Positions 34,624-48,668 of a stretch of 64,000 nt of DNA are shown here, piece after piece. The DNA lies in contig NC_079205.1 in NCBI RefSeq assembly GCF_026745355.1, positions 35,697,660 to 35,761,659 of the forward strand. Direction: 5' to 3'. Each line of letters starts with the position of its first letter. Within the stretch, counting starts at the first letter, position 1. The position numbers were made by a program, and so were the translations under genes. The DNA is from Beta vulgaris subsp. vulgaris (lineage: Eukaryota; Streptophyta; Magnoliopsida; Caryophyllales; Amaranthaceae). The notes under the pieces are model-generated. The model was not told the DNA's origin, did no database searches, and worked only from the letters and a program-made list of their open reading frames with translations.

Positions 34624-34969
34624 CTATTAGTGCCCAAAGACTATAAATTGCAAAATGCAAGATTACTTTAAAAGCAAACGCCCAAGCACTTTCATATAAT
34701 AAAATGGAGATGTTACATGTCAAAAACTTTAATGAAAATACAAGTGTTCATTCACAATCATTGATGCTAGAAATTCATGCACTATATATGCAAGGGAGCC
34801 TTCACACTATCTAGTACGCCTAAAATTAACAAATCGTGACACCATGAAATAACCTAGAGCACAAAGATATGCAACTACAACTAAGTCATCAAATGACATA
34901 CAAGACTAAGTGCTGAAAACATGACCAACTGAAGGAACAACAATTACAAAGATGAGCATCCAATGCAGC

Positions 34970-37900
34970 TCAAGAATCAGCAGGAATCAACGGGACAGAT
35001 GTAGGTTCATGGCCATGCACTCTGAGCCTATAGATGCAAGTATGCGATGGACTTCCATGATTGGAGCTGAAGTCAAACCTAACAGTGTCAACAACAGAAG
35101 ATCTTATTTCATCAAGCACGTTGAAAGTCTGGGTATTGCTCTTCTCCAGATCATAAGTAAAGTCTGTCAGAAGAAGCATATTGTCAACTGTTTCAGTCTC
35201 GAGACCTTTATGCCCTTGGAACCAACCAGAGACCCGACAATGTTTAGGAGCACTCGACCGGTCATACGCCACACTCTATCAGAGATCAAGCAGACATATA
35301 TTAGTAAAAGGAAAAGAGAAGCAGAAAATACAACAGAGATTCAGCACATGAGATGTTAAAGCAAAAAAATATACTTGTTGGGTTCACAAACATGAACAAA
35401 GTTACAGCAAAAGATGAAGATTCAATTGCACGTCTGAAAATCCTACTAGCAAATAGTAGAATTGACGCGACCTAGAAAAACCTAAAACAAACTGTTACAA
35501 TTCATTTGTCCTTAATCTCCCTACTTGTACTCATATAATGCTGATATCATTGGGACGAAAGTAACACAAGAGTACTTAAACTAGACGCCAAAAGTAGGTA
35601 TTTATATGGCCCCAACTAGCAGATGTCAAACATTGCATGTAAAGCCCACCATCTAATGCATATAGCACAACAACCTATCCATGCATCCAATTTTTTTTAT
35701 TTAATAAAAACTCGACAAAAAAAAATATAAACAGGCATCATCTTCAAAACATGCTTCTTCCAATTACCTACAGGTCATTTGAATTAGGTGGAGAAGGCTA
35801 GGAATGCAAGAAGTAACAGACAGAAAGAATTGACATTTCTTAATCTTAAATTATCAAGCACCATAAAGGGAAAGGAAATAATTACTTCCGTTCTTTTCAG
35901 AGATAAGCAATCCAAATCACTTATAATGTACTTTTCTATAAGAATTTCTCACAGAAAAATTTGCTGATTTGCTCCTTCTACTCCAAGTTCCAAATCTAAC
36001 TTACATAATAGCAAAAGGTAACTAAATCCATCAATTATAACTACTGTAAGACTTATCCAGATATTTAATTGAAGAAAGTGCAAAGTGCTGATAAATCCTT
36101 AACTTAAAACACTGTGACACTCATCCAAAATACTAATAAAATTAAGGCTTTGGCATTGTTGTAGTCATTCAAAGCTATATTGATCTAAGAGAAATGCACA
36201 GCAGAGGAAATATCAGATTCTTGTACACAAGCAAATACTACATTGCATTTACACATCCCCTCAGCCCTTTAAAAAATAGAAAAAAACAAACAAAAGAGAA
36301 GGTTCTTCTTTAGCATCGAAGGACCATCTCTTCATTCAACACGAGTTCATTTTACCTTCTTGAGTACACAGAGAGCATAGAAAAAAGAGACAAGATTCAC
36401 CCTAAGATCAGAATACGGAGTCTGCGGACACCGTTAGTGCCTAAAGTATGCTGTGGCCGCATACAAAATGATTATAGCAGTCATTTACAATGACAAAGCA
36501 AATGTTTATAAATGATAGGATTATAGATACTAAAGATAAATATGAAATAGGTTTGATAAGCAGCCCTCTGTGCCCAAGAAATAGCAGCTTTTGATGAGAG
36601 CAAGCAACAAAGTTATTGAAAAGGCCAAGGAATTATGTAATTTCGAAAGAGAGAAGAAAACATAAATATGATGGCATGTTGCAGCACTCATGGTACAAAT
36701 AAGGAAAGAAAGACAAAGAAAAAAAAGGTTCACTCCACAGAAAATACATGTTGAAGACGAACAGCTACTAAAGCTGGCATAGCAAATCTATATTTAATTA
36801 TACATTACACTCTTCTACTCTTGATGTATTCTTGAAGGCTGAGTGAAACATCCAAGAAAAGCATAACATCTTCAAGGTTAAACAAATAAATTTCAAGAAC
36901 ATCATCGAATCCATCTCAATAGAAATTTCTCCTAGAAAACCTTTTCTCGAGGGGGCAATATTACATTCCACAGTTCATCCCTCTCAAGTTAAATTCAGTA
37001 GCACAAGGAACAGAAGAGCCAATCACTAAAGCGTTTCCCAAAACTTGGCATCGTTAACAGTGACACTGTAACAAGAAACTTGAACCACGTATACCTAGGT
37101 GGAGCAATGAAGTGTACAAATAACACATCTAATTTGGTTTACTTATCTCATTTTACCCACATATGCTGATGAACTATAAGGAAGTTCAATCCAATGGCTT
37201 AAAATGGAGAAAAGGCTAAGCTTGTTCAACCACTGTCAATTTCTTTAACTCTCTTTTCTCTCCCTCTAAATAAAGGCAGTTCCATAGAAGCGTAGGCACA
37301 GTACACAGTATGCTTGAGCTTGACCAAATCCAGAATCATATTTCATTAAAAATGAAAAGGCAGCCTTCATCCATAAAATGGCTACAAGAAAGCCTTTCCA
37401 AAGTACTTCCACAAGCAAAATATTTATCACTGATCATGTGTTCCTCAGGCAACATACCATAAAACAACAAAGTCACATCAAGCTTTTACTATTCCTACCG
37501 CCTCAAAAAGCTACCAAACAACCTTCTCCACAAAACTTATTAGAAAAAATGAATAACTTCCATTTCATTAGCTGACAGCTTTTGAAATGTTGAACACTCA
37601 GCAAGGAGTATGATACACAAAGAAACCATGGGCACTAATTTCAGAACATGATGCTGAGAAAGAAGCAAAATTCCTTTATATTGGCAAGAGCAGAAGACAT
37701 TTGGAAGAAAGAGCACATACTATATATACTTAACCAAGTACATTGCAAATTAATCAGGTAAAATTGTCACTATATCGAAAATGGATTCAAACAAACATCT
37801 CATTATGTATGAGAAAGTACAAAAAAAAAAAAAAGAACAAAGCTGAGCTGCCTTAGCAACATATGTAGATCTCAGAGCAATTGGTTAGATGACCCTGATA

Positions 37901-40900
37901 TAAAGAACAGTCTACCATCAACTTTGTCGTAATTTCAAATGCATGTTTAATAACATCACCACGAACTTCAGACAGATCTTACGAAAGAACTCCAATCCCT
38001 GCCTAAATTGAACCAACCCAATCCACTCCAGATTGCAAGAAATCAGTGTAATATAACCAAAAAATTGATTTCAGATTCTAATATTTATTCCTAAAGAAAC
38101 AAAATAACAAGTACAACCAAGTAAGGATCCCATTAACATAAACCGGTGGATACTAATGGAGAGGTATTGCACATACAATATACGAAGTATTGTGTTTTAA
38201 ACATAAGAATCCATAAGCAATTCACAAAGTTTGGGCATCTACCTCAGACAGAAAGCGTCTTTCTATCTCCTTTTCATTGATTTCCAACTGACCTCAGATG
38301 ATAAACAATGAAGAAAATCTAATGTCGATAAATTCAAACAAAATTCACATTTTTCTTTTTACAATTAACCTATAATATTGGAAAGTATTTTAGGTTGGTA
38401 ATTATACAAACACATGAAGATCAATAAGTTTTAATAATTAAATATGCTATGACTTGATCATCTAGTCTACACAACACATACCAATAGATCTGTAATAGAA
38501 AACTTGAGTGGATAAAAGTAACATATCACTAATGAATATCAATATTTATATGTAGAGCTATTAGTTGCTAAAACTTGTTAATTCCTCTATATTGACTTTG
38601 TACACTAATCAAATGCTTCACTCTTGAATCACTTTGAGTCTCTTGGTGACTTATACTTAAGGAAAAAGCATAGTCGTGCAGGATTTTGTTAGATACGTCT
38701 CAATAATATTTTAAAGATGTCAAGTTTTTATAATTTTACTTATACACAATCAAAGATATCAAAGCTCAAATGTGTGTTTTGGCAAACATGCCAACTAGAA
38801 ATGATAGATGTAAAAAACAAGTGGCAATAAAATAGATTTTCATATAAGAAAAATGCAAGTGCCATGTGAATCGAGGTTGCATGTTGAAACTGAAATAAGA
38901 TTTGAAGCAAATTCCACATGTGTGTTCCAGGAATCAAGACGCGTTATCCTATTTTGACGCCAGAAGTCCAATGCACGAAAATATATATAGATCATAAGCC
39001 CACAATTAAGTAGCTGAATTAGAAAGCAACAGAAGTTGTATATAGCAAAAAATTTGCTCCATGAACACAAATTTAAAGCATTTTACAGATACACCCATGC
39101 ACTAAATGAATGGCACGTTTCCAGTACCACACATCTAAAGGCGCAAATTGGTTGCTCATGATGAAATCAACAGTAAAATGGTACTCTATTATAGCCAGAA
39201 AACAGAAGTAAAACCAAAACAATTTCGGCATGAATCACACAGTATGGTAATAAGGCTCTACAGCTTAAAGCATGTGAGTGATGATGATGCAAAAAGAATA
39301 AAAGACAGCAATAAAGAAACACAAGCATACCATGTAGCAAGTCTATGAATATAATAAAACCTCCATAGAGTAATCAATCAAAACACGCTAACTCATAGTT
39401 CCACAATCCATCCATCCATTCCATTATCACTAAAATATTTGAATTACATTGGTTTCTCAATTCTCTTCGTCAAACTAATCTTTTTAACCAGATTGTATTC
39501 TGCAAATGCATTCTACACTGCACAGGCAATTAAAGCTTTGCTATGATAATGCCAATCCTTTGACTCCATGGAGCACATATTTACTTGAAGAACCCTTTTC
39601 CCCTTCCCAGGAAAAGTCAGAAACACTTGACTGATTCAAATACCATGCATATGTAGCAACCTTCTAAACAAGAGGTCTAACTTGGACATATATTTAAGTC
39701 AAGAAACAAAAAATCAATGTATTAGGTCTTTATGGTACACCATAGTCATGATATAGTACGGATGAATTCCTTTGAGTAACATCATTGAAAATCTACATGA
39801 ATCCCACTAACAAAAACAATTGCCTTGAACTTTAAACAGACAAGACTAATAATATCATGATGCTTATTGCTTCTATAAATTAAGTTGCATATGCATTAGT
39901 TATTCGACATTCTGGATCAATCAGCTTAAAGATGCCAGATGCCACTTAACTACTACACTTCCACGTAACAAAATTTTCAAGACATGGCCTAAAATTCAGT
40001 AATATTTTATCGACTTATAAATGCAATGAGCCGGAACCCAAGCAACATTTTGTGGTCGTTCCAGCCTGTATCCATCTTTAAAATTGTGCAGCCACTGGAA
40101 CAATGTTTACGAGACATCATAGAAGTAGTGTACAAGTAATAAATATCGTACAAACCAAAATCATTTCACAGACAAATAGCATGAACTAAGTTAAGGAAAA
40201 TTGAAAAAGAACACAATTAGATGAAAGATACCTGAGCAACATGTTCAAGTGTAATAGCCTCGGGAACAATAGCCGCCCTTAGCCGGATCACAACAAAACC
40301 AGAGCTACCTTTGAGTGGGAAACACTGACCAGGCTCTCCAAAGCTAGGCTTCAACATTCTTTCTGCATTTCTATGAACCCCATGGTTCATAATGTTTCCA
40401 GAAAACCAAGTATCAGCAGTTAGTGGTTCTGAATGCCGCACTACCCTGGCACCACCATTAGAAAGCGCATAATCAGGCCTTCCGAGGCCATCCGCTGCGT
40501 GTTTCTGAATCTCTTTCTCAACAACCTCCCTGGCGAAACCCCTAATCTCATCAAAATTCAAACCAATATCCCCACCAATTTCACCTCTCTTCAATTCATC
40601 ATATACTCTGACCAAGTCATCTTTTGTCAACAATTCTTTGGATCTCAATTCTGTCAAATCCGACTCCAAACTCTGACTCCTCTCCTCTAAAATCCTCAAC
40701 TTGACATCAACTTCTCCACCTCTATCCTCAATTCTCCTATTAACCTCTCTCCTCAAGTTCCCCACTTCACTCTCAATCTTCCTATCAATAACCTCTACCT
40801 GAACCTGAAGCATCTTTGCAGTTGTCTTAAGCGACGATTCGACACCCGCAATTCGACCCTCCATATATGAAAACCCCATCAAGTTACCCTCACCACCCAC

Positions 40901-41305
40901 ATTCCCATAATTAACCACTGACTTTCTAATCATCTGAACACCTCCAACTATCACAAACAACAACAACAAATTCTTTATTATAACACTCAATACCGTCCGC
41001 CACCTTGGCCTCGAATGTTTATTCGGCGTTGCTACCGCCTTTCGGTTTCGACTACGAATCGGCGCATTCGAATTAGGCAATTGCGATGATCTCTTTTCCT
41101 TGGATCTTTCAAGAACAACTGCTTCTCCCCTGATCGAGTGACTCAGATCTTTGTCACCGCTAGTAACTTTATCACCTCCTCCATCACCAACCAAATTAGG
41201 GGAATTTGTCGCATCGTTGACTATTTCGATGCTCTGCTTCACGTCTGAAACGGCCGATGGACGACGCCGAGGATTTGCCGTCACGGAAACCGTCGATGCT
41301 GACAT
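34970..41305 (-). CDS. SUN1: SUN-domain inner nuclear membrane protein (SUN1/SUN2 type)
   Basis: Two exons: 41305-40232 (358 codons, donor CAG|GTATCT) and 35275-34970 (acceptor TAG|AGT, stop TGA), giving 459 residues, the usual size of Arabidopsis SUN1/SUN2. The start [10 protein letters not shown] matches the family N-terminus; an in-frame ATG eight codons upstream is less likely. Residues 1-104 are a basic nucleoplasmic tail with RSRNRK; 105-126 a membrane segment ([15 protein letters not shown]); about 150-250 a coiled coil; about 300-459 the SUN domain with [17 protein letters not shown], then [27 protein letters not shown] proteins bind KASH proteins in the perinuclear space as part of the LINC complex, affecting nuclear shape and movement. 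I cannot tell SUN1 from SUN2. No disruption is visible. Confidence 0.95.
35276..40231 (-). other. Single 4956-bp intron of the SUN gene
   Basis: It interrupts the SUN domain between HVAQ and SVAYDRSS in phase 0. It is AT-rich (rich in T on the sense strand) with no coding sequence I believe. The only element seen is a weak Stowaway-like remnant near 38575-38810. Such length is unusual for a two-exon plant gene and suggests old, unreadable insertions. Confidence 0.85.
38575..38810. mobile_element. Decayed Stowaway-like MITE in the SUN intron
   Basis: The internal string AGGATTTTGTTAGATACGTCT followed by CAATAATATTTTAAAGATGT resembles the conserved core of the intact Stowaway copies in this window. 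The terminal inverted repeats are too eroded to define the ends. Confidence 0.3.
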
Positions 41306-42358
41306 TTGAATTGGGAAAGTTGGAGTCAACGGAGAAGAAAGTGGAAACCCTAGGTTTGAAATTGAGAGTGGGATGAGAGGAAAAGTGTAGTGATGTGTAG
41401 AAATGGAGTAAGTTACTGGAAGTGAGAGAGAGAAAAAGAGGGGAAATGAAGGCTAAAACACTTTTGTGAAATGGCAAACTATGAATTTGAATTGGAGCAA
41501 TCAGGTTTGGAAGGATAAAAAGGAGGGAGATGAAAAAATATTTTAAGGTGGCGGTTCGTGAACAAGAAAAAAAAAATATTGGGTCATTGGGATTTGGCAT
41601 TTGGGTGTGTGCTTTTGTGATGCCCTTCCAAGCAATTAGAATTTTAGAAAGAAAATTAACAAAATGTTTGGATTTTTCTACGTATAATTCTTATGACTTT
41701 AAAATTTTATTTCTTTTGTTTTATTAGTTGCATCATTTGTTTTGTCACGTTTGATGCGACACTCTTTTGAACATTAATATTGCTAAGTGTGTATATATAA
41801 CATTTATAAAGATTTGATAGCTTGAATTTTCATATTAAAATTAATCTAATAAGACTTCAATTAACTATGTTTTTTCTTACTAGCCTCAAATGCACGTTCT
41901 GGGTCCAATGATATGGCTTACTATCTCCCACATGGGAGAACAATGTCGTTGCTAAATGCAACTTTCATTTACCATGTATAACCCACCTAAATACCAAAAA
42001 TACTCTTATTCATTCAAAACTCATTTCTCCCTCTTCCTCTCCTCTCTCATCACCCTCCTCTTCTTCAGTTTCATCTCCTCATTTCTCGTTCACGAAATTT
42101 CACAAATTCGTCCACCATTAAACCCCAAATTCGTTTTCAATCTCTTTAATCTTTTCGAAAATGTTGGAAATTTGATAAATTACTAGATCTTTTACACATT
42201 TCGGGTTCAATATCAAGCGAAGAAGTTAATTGAATTTCGTCCAACTTTCTTTCAGAATTTTGAAGGGAACTTTGGTATTTTAAGGTTAGTTTTCTCCCCA
42301 ATTATGTGTTTTACTAGTGTAATTTCATATTTGTGCAAAATTCGAACCTATTTCGTAC
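41306..42358. other. SUN 5' region and intergenic spacer
   Basis: On the minus strand, 41306 to about 41460 is CT-rich (TCTTTTTCTCTCTCTCACTT), typical of a plant 5'UTR. A weak TATA-like TTTTTATCC lies near 41520. On the plus strand, 41990-42280 is a similar CT-rich stretch ending in AAGG|TTAG-like donor sequence, possibly a leader of another transcript. No protein is visible in the rest. Confidence 0.4.
41345..41353 (+). promoter_or_regulatory. Telo-box (AAACCCTAG) in the SUN leader
   Basis: AAACCCTAG lies 40 bases upstream of the SUN start codon, in the inverse orientation to the gene. Telo-boxes are frequent in 5' regions of plant genes active in dividing cells. Its role here is inferred only from motif and position. 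Confidence 0.45.
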
Positions 42359-42360
42359 TA

Positions 42361-42612
42361 CTTCCTCCATTCCATAATAAGTAAAACATAGGAATTGGGC
42401 ACAAGATTTAATAAACATCACTTTCGAAAGCCAAAAAGTCATAAAATACCCTTTTCATTATCAAAAGGAGGAGAGAGAAAAACAAACCACACAAGTTTGT
42501 GATGGGTATTCTTGTCATTTTATAACTTTCTTTTTTCCATTTAAGGTATGTTCCACTTATTTTGAAACGTTCTAAAATAGTAAGTGTTTCACTTATTATG
42601 GAACGGAGGAAG
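42361..42612. mobile_element. Stowaway MITE (252 bp)
   Basis: The ends CTTCCTCCATTCCATAATAA and, inverted, CTTCCTCCGTTCCATAATAA are flanked by TA (42359-42360 and 42613-42614). The arms extend into GTGAAACAC-like sequence. The interior differs from the other Stowaways in the window, so it is a second family. Confidence 0.88.
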
Positions 42613-42614
42613 TA

Positions 42615-43965
42615 TTATTTTACCAATTTTCGATTTTGAGAATTAGGTTCGATTTTGGTAAATTTGCATGATTATTGGTCGATTTTTGCGAAATTATTTT
42701 TGAGGATTAAGTTGGATTTGTTCAATAATTCAATAATACATTTTCCCCCTTGGTTCGATTTGTCCCCAACATTGGTGTAGATCTTTTATCATTTTCACAT
42801 TATTTGATAGTGTTGGTTAGAATTTCATATAGATCTTAATGGACTTCATCTTTATTGAACAATATAGTTGCCTATTTTTCATATAACTAGGATGAGTAAT
42901 TGTTATTGTTTCATGTAATTGGATAGAGAGGTTGTTATTGTTTCATATAATTGGGTTGAAATAGTTGTGCTTATTTCATCGATTTGGCATGAAGCTTGTT
43001 TATATCTCTCTATCAGATTTTTAGTATGGAAAAGTTAACTAGAAATGACTGCGTTCGTTGGCTTGTGGTATTACACTATTACTATTAGATGTGGTTCATC
43101 CAAGAATTTGAATGAATAAACATATGAGAGAAAACTTATCTCTTTTCAAACTAAGTTTGTCTTATTCAGATTGATCAAGTAAATATGAAGTCACACTAAT
43201 GAAATTGAAATGTAAATGCGTTATGAGGTTGCTGTTGTGCATGGTCATTCCCTGTTAATTTCATGTATAGACATATAGTACTCTAGTTCATGCCTCTCAG
43301 CAGAAAGGCTGTGATCATAAGGAAAACTATCATATACTTGTTGCTACAACACAACACTTGTAAGGAAGCATAAAAGTGTACACATACCGAAGAGAATAAT
43401 ATCCCAACAAATTCCAAGAAACCTGGAATTCAGGAAGCTTGTCGATTGCCTGTTGATAAAACAGAAATATAAGAGTCAAGAGTCAAAACATGGAAACCAC
43501 ACAGATGTTGCAGAGTGCAGACAGATAATCCGAATTGTAAAATTAAAGAAGGTTTAAACTCACATCCCCGATAAGATTAAGAAGATAATGTACCTCTAAA
43601 CAGCCAACTAACAAGTGATACAGAACCCCAAATCTCAATGGCAAAAAGAAAATAGTAGAACTTTTCATTCATTCTATGTGCACCTAGTATTCTTCATTAA
43701 ACTTAAGAGAGATCATTAAATGTTAGAAGCAGCAAATGATTGTTGCAGGTAGTGACAGAATATTAGTGCCTCGTACTGAAAGGATGAATAATTGCCACAT
43801 GGATCACAAAAGACCATCAAACCAATTTTTTTCCAATTGATATTAAACTTACCACAGTCAAGCTCCTCATAAATAGACTGACCAAGGGGAAAATAAGAGC
43901 AAAGATTACAAAGATTGAGTATAAGTTGATGACAGATAATTTACTTATTTCTTATTAACTTATGT
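42615..43965. other. Spacer upstream of the PMD pseudogene
   Basis: AT-rich sequence with no recognisable gene, element end or array. It could contain the promoter of the PMD gene or its element, but nothing marks it. Confidence 0.4.
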
Positions 43966-46900
43966 ATGCAAAGGACAAATAAATTTGCAAAGAAGATTCG
44001 TCTAGACGGTAGGATAGTGACAGTTTCTGCCAGGGCTACTCGTGCGGCTAGGAGATCATCCCAGGATCCTGATTCGAGTGTTGGCGGTTCCAACGAGGAA
44101 CATGTTGTCGAACTAGAGCAACCCGAGGAAGACAATGGCAAACGTAAATTGGGTAAAACGTCCTCGCACTTGTGATTGGAAGTTGATTGCACCAGCACCA
44201 GGAGGGCCACTTTCTACAAATTTGCTACGTGATTATCGAGGTCATGTAGCTTGTTACATTTGGGAGAAAAATGTGAGTACTTATGTGTAGTAGATTTGTT
44301 TGTAAACACAATATCAATATTGTAGTATTTTAATTGATTTGTGTTCACTTTCTCAGATTGAGCGAGGTTGTTTGGTTATTCAGTCACGAACACGTGCGAT
44401 TGATCTCTTTCGATTTACGCCTCGTCACGCATGGTATCTATTAGTGAAAAGTGTTGGGTTGGGTCATTTGAGTGAATGCATGTTTCCTCATCATAATGCA
44501 CCATTGATATCAGCTTTTATTGAGAGATGGCACCCCGAAACTAATAGTTTTCATTTTCCCTTTGGAGAGATGACAATTACATTACATGATTTTGATTTTG
44601 GGTCTTCCTATTAACGGGCTTGCTATTAACAACCCAATGCAACAAAAGGAATCACGGAATTCACTATTTTCTTTTGTTGGTAAATTGCTTAATACAAATA
44701 CAAAAGAAATAGAGTTTGAACATGCACATGGTGGAATTAAGTTTTAAAAATTAGAGAGACTTTGATGGATCCAAAAAATGAGTATGGTGCGGATGATCTA
44801 GCTAGAGGTTTTTTAGTTACATTACTTGGGTCCGCTATATTTATTGACAAAATTGTAGATTGAGCATCCACTCTCTTATTTCCTCTAGTACGCGACCTTG
44901 TTAGTGTTAAGTCATACTTGTGGGCTTCAGCAGCTCTTGCGTATTTTTGTCGGGAACTTGGCAAAGCTACAAGACCAGAGACTAAGCAACTGGCAGGATC
45001 ATCTATTCTTCTTGAGGTAAGAAATTAATTACATTTAAATGTTTGACTTAAATTCTCAATTTAATTTATGTGTTCATTTTTATTAAGGTTTGGATATATG
45101 AGCACTTTCTAATGTTTCGACCCAAGACCAATTCTAACTATTTGCCTGGTGAGCACCCTCCCGCTATGAAATGGGATGCTCAGACTCTGACACACCGAAA
45201 TTACTTTCTACAGTAAAACAACATCAATGGAAGTTAGATGACATGACAGCTCAAGAGGTATATATTTATATTTTTGTTTGATTAGTTTTTATTGTTGTCG
45301 TTTAGTTTATATCATCTTAATAATATTGTAACACCCCGATAATTCTCTCTTTTCAAAAATACCTTTATAATATAAAACTTTGAGAATTACCCAAGTATTA
45401 TCGCCCGTGCGATAACGTATCAGCTCATTCAGAATTTTGCAGCGGAAAACAATTAACTAAACTTTAAACTTTATTATAAATATATAAATAAGTATTTAAA
45501 ACAACCAATCTAAACGAGTCTATTTAACAACAATATGAAATATGTTCTTATAAATGCAGAAAATAAATTATACTAGTTACACAATCCCTCCATTCTAGAT
45601 TCCCAATGATGCACATCTGCGAACCTGTAATGTCAATGCTATACTGAATCTACTCACCAAAATGGATCATCAAAGGATCAATAAGGCAAAGCCATGATCA
45701 CACACACAAATAGAGCACGTAATCAGCAAAGCTGAGTACTACATACTAAAACATAAGCATTCCTAACATGATACTAAATAATAACGTGCAGGGATAAATT
45801 ATAGTATAATCATATAACATTCTGCAGACATCTTTTACTGAACTAAACTCTAAACATCTTTTTATTACTTTAATGGAATAGTTATTGGAACGAGTTAGCT
45901 TATCTACTAATGCCTTCATTAAGAAGATGAAATACGGGCGCGACTCCGTATTCCAGAATGACCAGCGATATCGAGGAACCTTTGAACTAAAAGAGGGATG
46001 GTGATCTATCCATTCCTAGAAAAGCCATGGGCTACCACCATGTACTCCAACCCTTAATGTCCAACTCTAGATGTGCACCAGTCTAAAGTCTATAACTATT
46101 CTCATTACACTTTACGTTAATTTCCAATTATCACTTGTTATGACTCACATCCAAGCAACACAGAGATAATAATCAGACAGTCACAACCGAACTTCTTTTA
46201 TCTTAGAATTTAATAATTGATCACAACTTACAATCCAAGAATACTTTCCTTTTTAATCTCAACTTTCTTTACTTGTTGAACCTAGCCAACAATAATCTCA
46301 CCTTTATATAGGCATAACTTGTAAACTTACCAAGTAAGGTCCACAGTCCTCATAAGATAATAAAAATAATATTTCTCAAAGAATACATGAATAACATGAT
46401 TCAACTTCTATAACATATACTAATTCTTCATGCGAATTAATAAATAAACTTTCTTTTCATGCTTGCATCAATTATTCCATACAAACATACAATCTAATAT
46501 TCATACTAAATTCCAAATCACATGCTTGCACACAGGCATAAAACATGTAACAATCAGATACTAGAAATCATATATATATATGAACATAATAAGTTCCTAT
46601 ACATGATACTAAAAATCTCTTAAACATGATACTAATCACATAGCACACAATTATGTATGTACCTCGTGTAAACTAGCCTGTAGGCCACTTTTAATCCTTT
46701 AAAAGTCCCCTACGAGATATTCTCCGCCTAAAAATCAATATAGCCGAAATTAATAACCTTAACTAAAAATTACGACAGCCTTAAAGTACTTAAAACCCCC
46801 TTTAAATACGTTTAAAAGTTGATTTTAATATCAAAACTTCAATTACTTTTAATTCCTAGCATAGTACTACCATACTAGTAATTAAAATTCTTAAAACTCC

Positions 46901-48295
46901 ATTAATAAAAACCTTTATGAAATTCCAGCAACTTTAAAAATCAATAAACCTTCTTTAAACATATATAAACACGTTTAAAATCATAATCTAAATCAATCTC
47001 ATAGTATCTAATATGCTACTATGGTTTTCTAGTAATTAAAACCCTAAAAATACATGCTTTAATGATTAAAACTTCAATCTAAGCAAAGTAAATAAATCTG
47101 AATTTTTATTCTTGTAATATAAAATATATATGAATCAAGATTACTTATTAAAACAGTAAATTAAAACCAATAATCATAATTAAAATTAAAAGAAAGCATA
47201 AAAACATAGTCTTTAATAGAAACTTGAGGAAGAAGAAAAGAAAAAGGGAGCAAAAGAGTGATATACCGAAATCGCGAGTGAAATATGGCAGCAGAATTGC
47301 GAAACTTGCAAAGGTCATAACTAATAGAATAAGAATCGGAATTGAGTGATTCTTGAGCTTAAATTCAATAATGTTTCGAGTCTACAACTTTAAAAAAGGA
47401 AGTTTTGGCTAAAGATAAACAGAACTATGAGAAATCTGGCCAATCAAATTCGAGTGAGAAAAAAACGAGTAAAGGGAGAGAAAGAAAACCATGAGGAGAG
47501 AAAGAATAGAAAGTGGTGTGAGATTTAGTGAGAGGAGAGAGAAAAATAAATCTTTGTGTAGAATAAATAATTGGGTATTAAGATACTTATAAGAAGCTTC
47601 CTTTTTGGGCTTAGGAAAAGGAGAAAATTGATGATGAATAGGATAAACAAATTAGAACTTTTATCATCAATATGACTCCTTTTTCCTTATTGGGTTCCTC
47701 AAGTCCACTAGACTTCTTTTCCAATAGAAATTAGTATTTAAAACTTTTATCAAAGCATGCTTAATTAAAATATTTTCACCTTTCTTAAATTCTTAAAATA
47801 AACTCATGTGACTTTTAAAATAGTCAACCTTTTTAAATAGTCAAATCATTTTAAAACTAATTTGTGTTTAAATATAAATATATAAATACTACAGTTATTT
47901 CACCAAATACCCCCGACAAATCAAAAAATTCACCATATACCCTCAATGTTTCAAATATTCACCTTATACCCCTGACTTTTCAAAACTGTGCACCATATAC
48001 CCATTTTCTAACGGACGTTAAGTCGCCGTTAGTTTTATTTACGATTTTGCCATTATTAATCCTAAACCCTAATTCTAATCTAACCTTAATCCTAAGCCTA
48101 ATCTAACCCTTACCCTTACAAACCCTAACCCTAACCCAGCCCAACACCCCTCAACCCCAGGCCCAACCCCCACCCCAGCCCCACCCCTCCCCCTCCACCG
48201 CCGCATCCCCTTCCCTGTCACTGCCGACCTCCCTTCCTCCCCGACAGCATCCTTCCCTCTCCCCCTCCCCCTCTTCGTTGACCATCACATCAACT

Positions 48296-48394
48296 GTTCG
48301 CACAGGGTAGTCGGTTCGCACAGGGTAGTCGGTTCGCGCAGGGTAGTCGGTTCGCGCAGGGCGGTTGGTTCGCGCAGGGTGGTCGATTCGCGAG
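48296..48394 (+). repeat. 18-bp tandem repeat array in foldback copy 3
   Basis: About five and a half copies of GGGTAGTCGGTTCGCRCA; the later copies drift (GGGCGGTTGGTTCGCGCA). No mirrored array is visible on the other arm. Confidence 0.85.
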
Positions 48395-48487
48395 GGTTAT
48401 CGGTTTTTCACTCAAGGTGGGGGATTTTCGCGGGGGCTGGGTTAGATTTCACCACATGGTAGTCGGATTTTCGCACAGGGGCGGGGG

Positions 48488-48668
48488 AGTCGACGGTGAA
48501 CGAAGAGGGGTGGGGGACTCCGGTGCAGAACGAAGAGGGGGTGGGGGACTCCGGCGAAGAACGAAGAGGGGGTGGGGGGACTCCGGCGTAGAACAAAGAG
48601 GGGGTGGGGGACTCCGGCGAAGAACGAAGAGGGGGTGGGGGGACTCCGGCGCAGAACGAAGAGGGAGG
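48488..48668 (+). repeat. 31-32-bp tandem repeat array in foldback copy 3
   Basis: About five copies of a unit containing ACTCCGGCGAAGAACGAAGA followed by a GGGGGTGGGGG run. Unit lengths vary by one base in the G-run, consistent with slippage. Confidence 0.85.
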
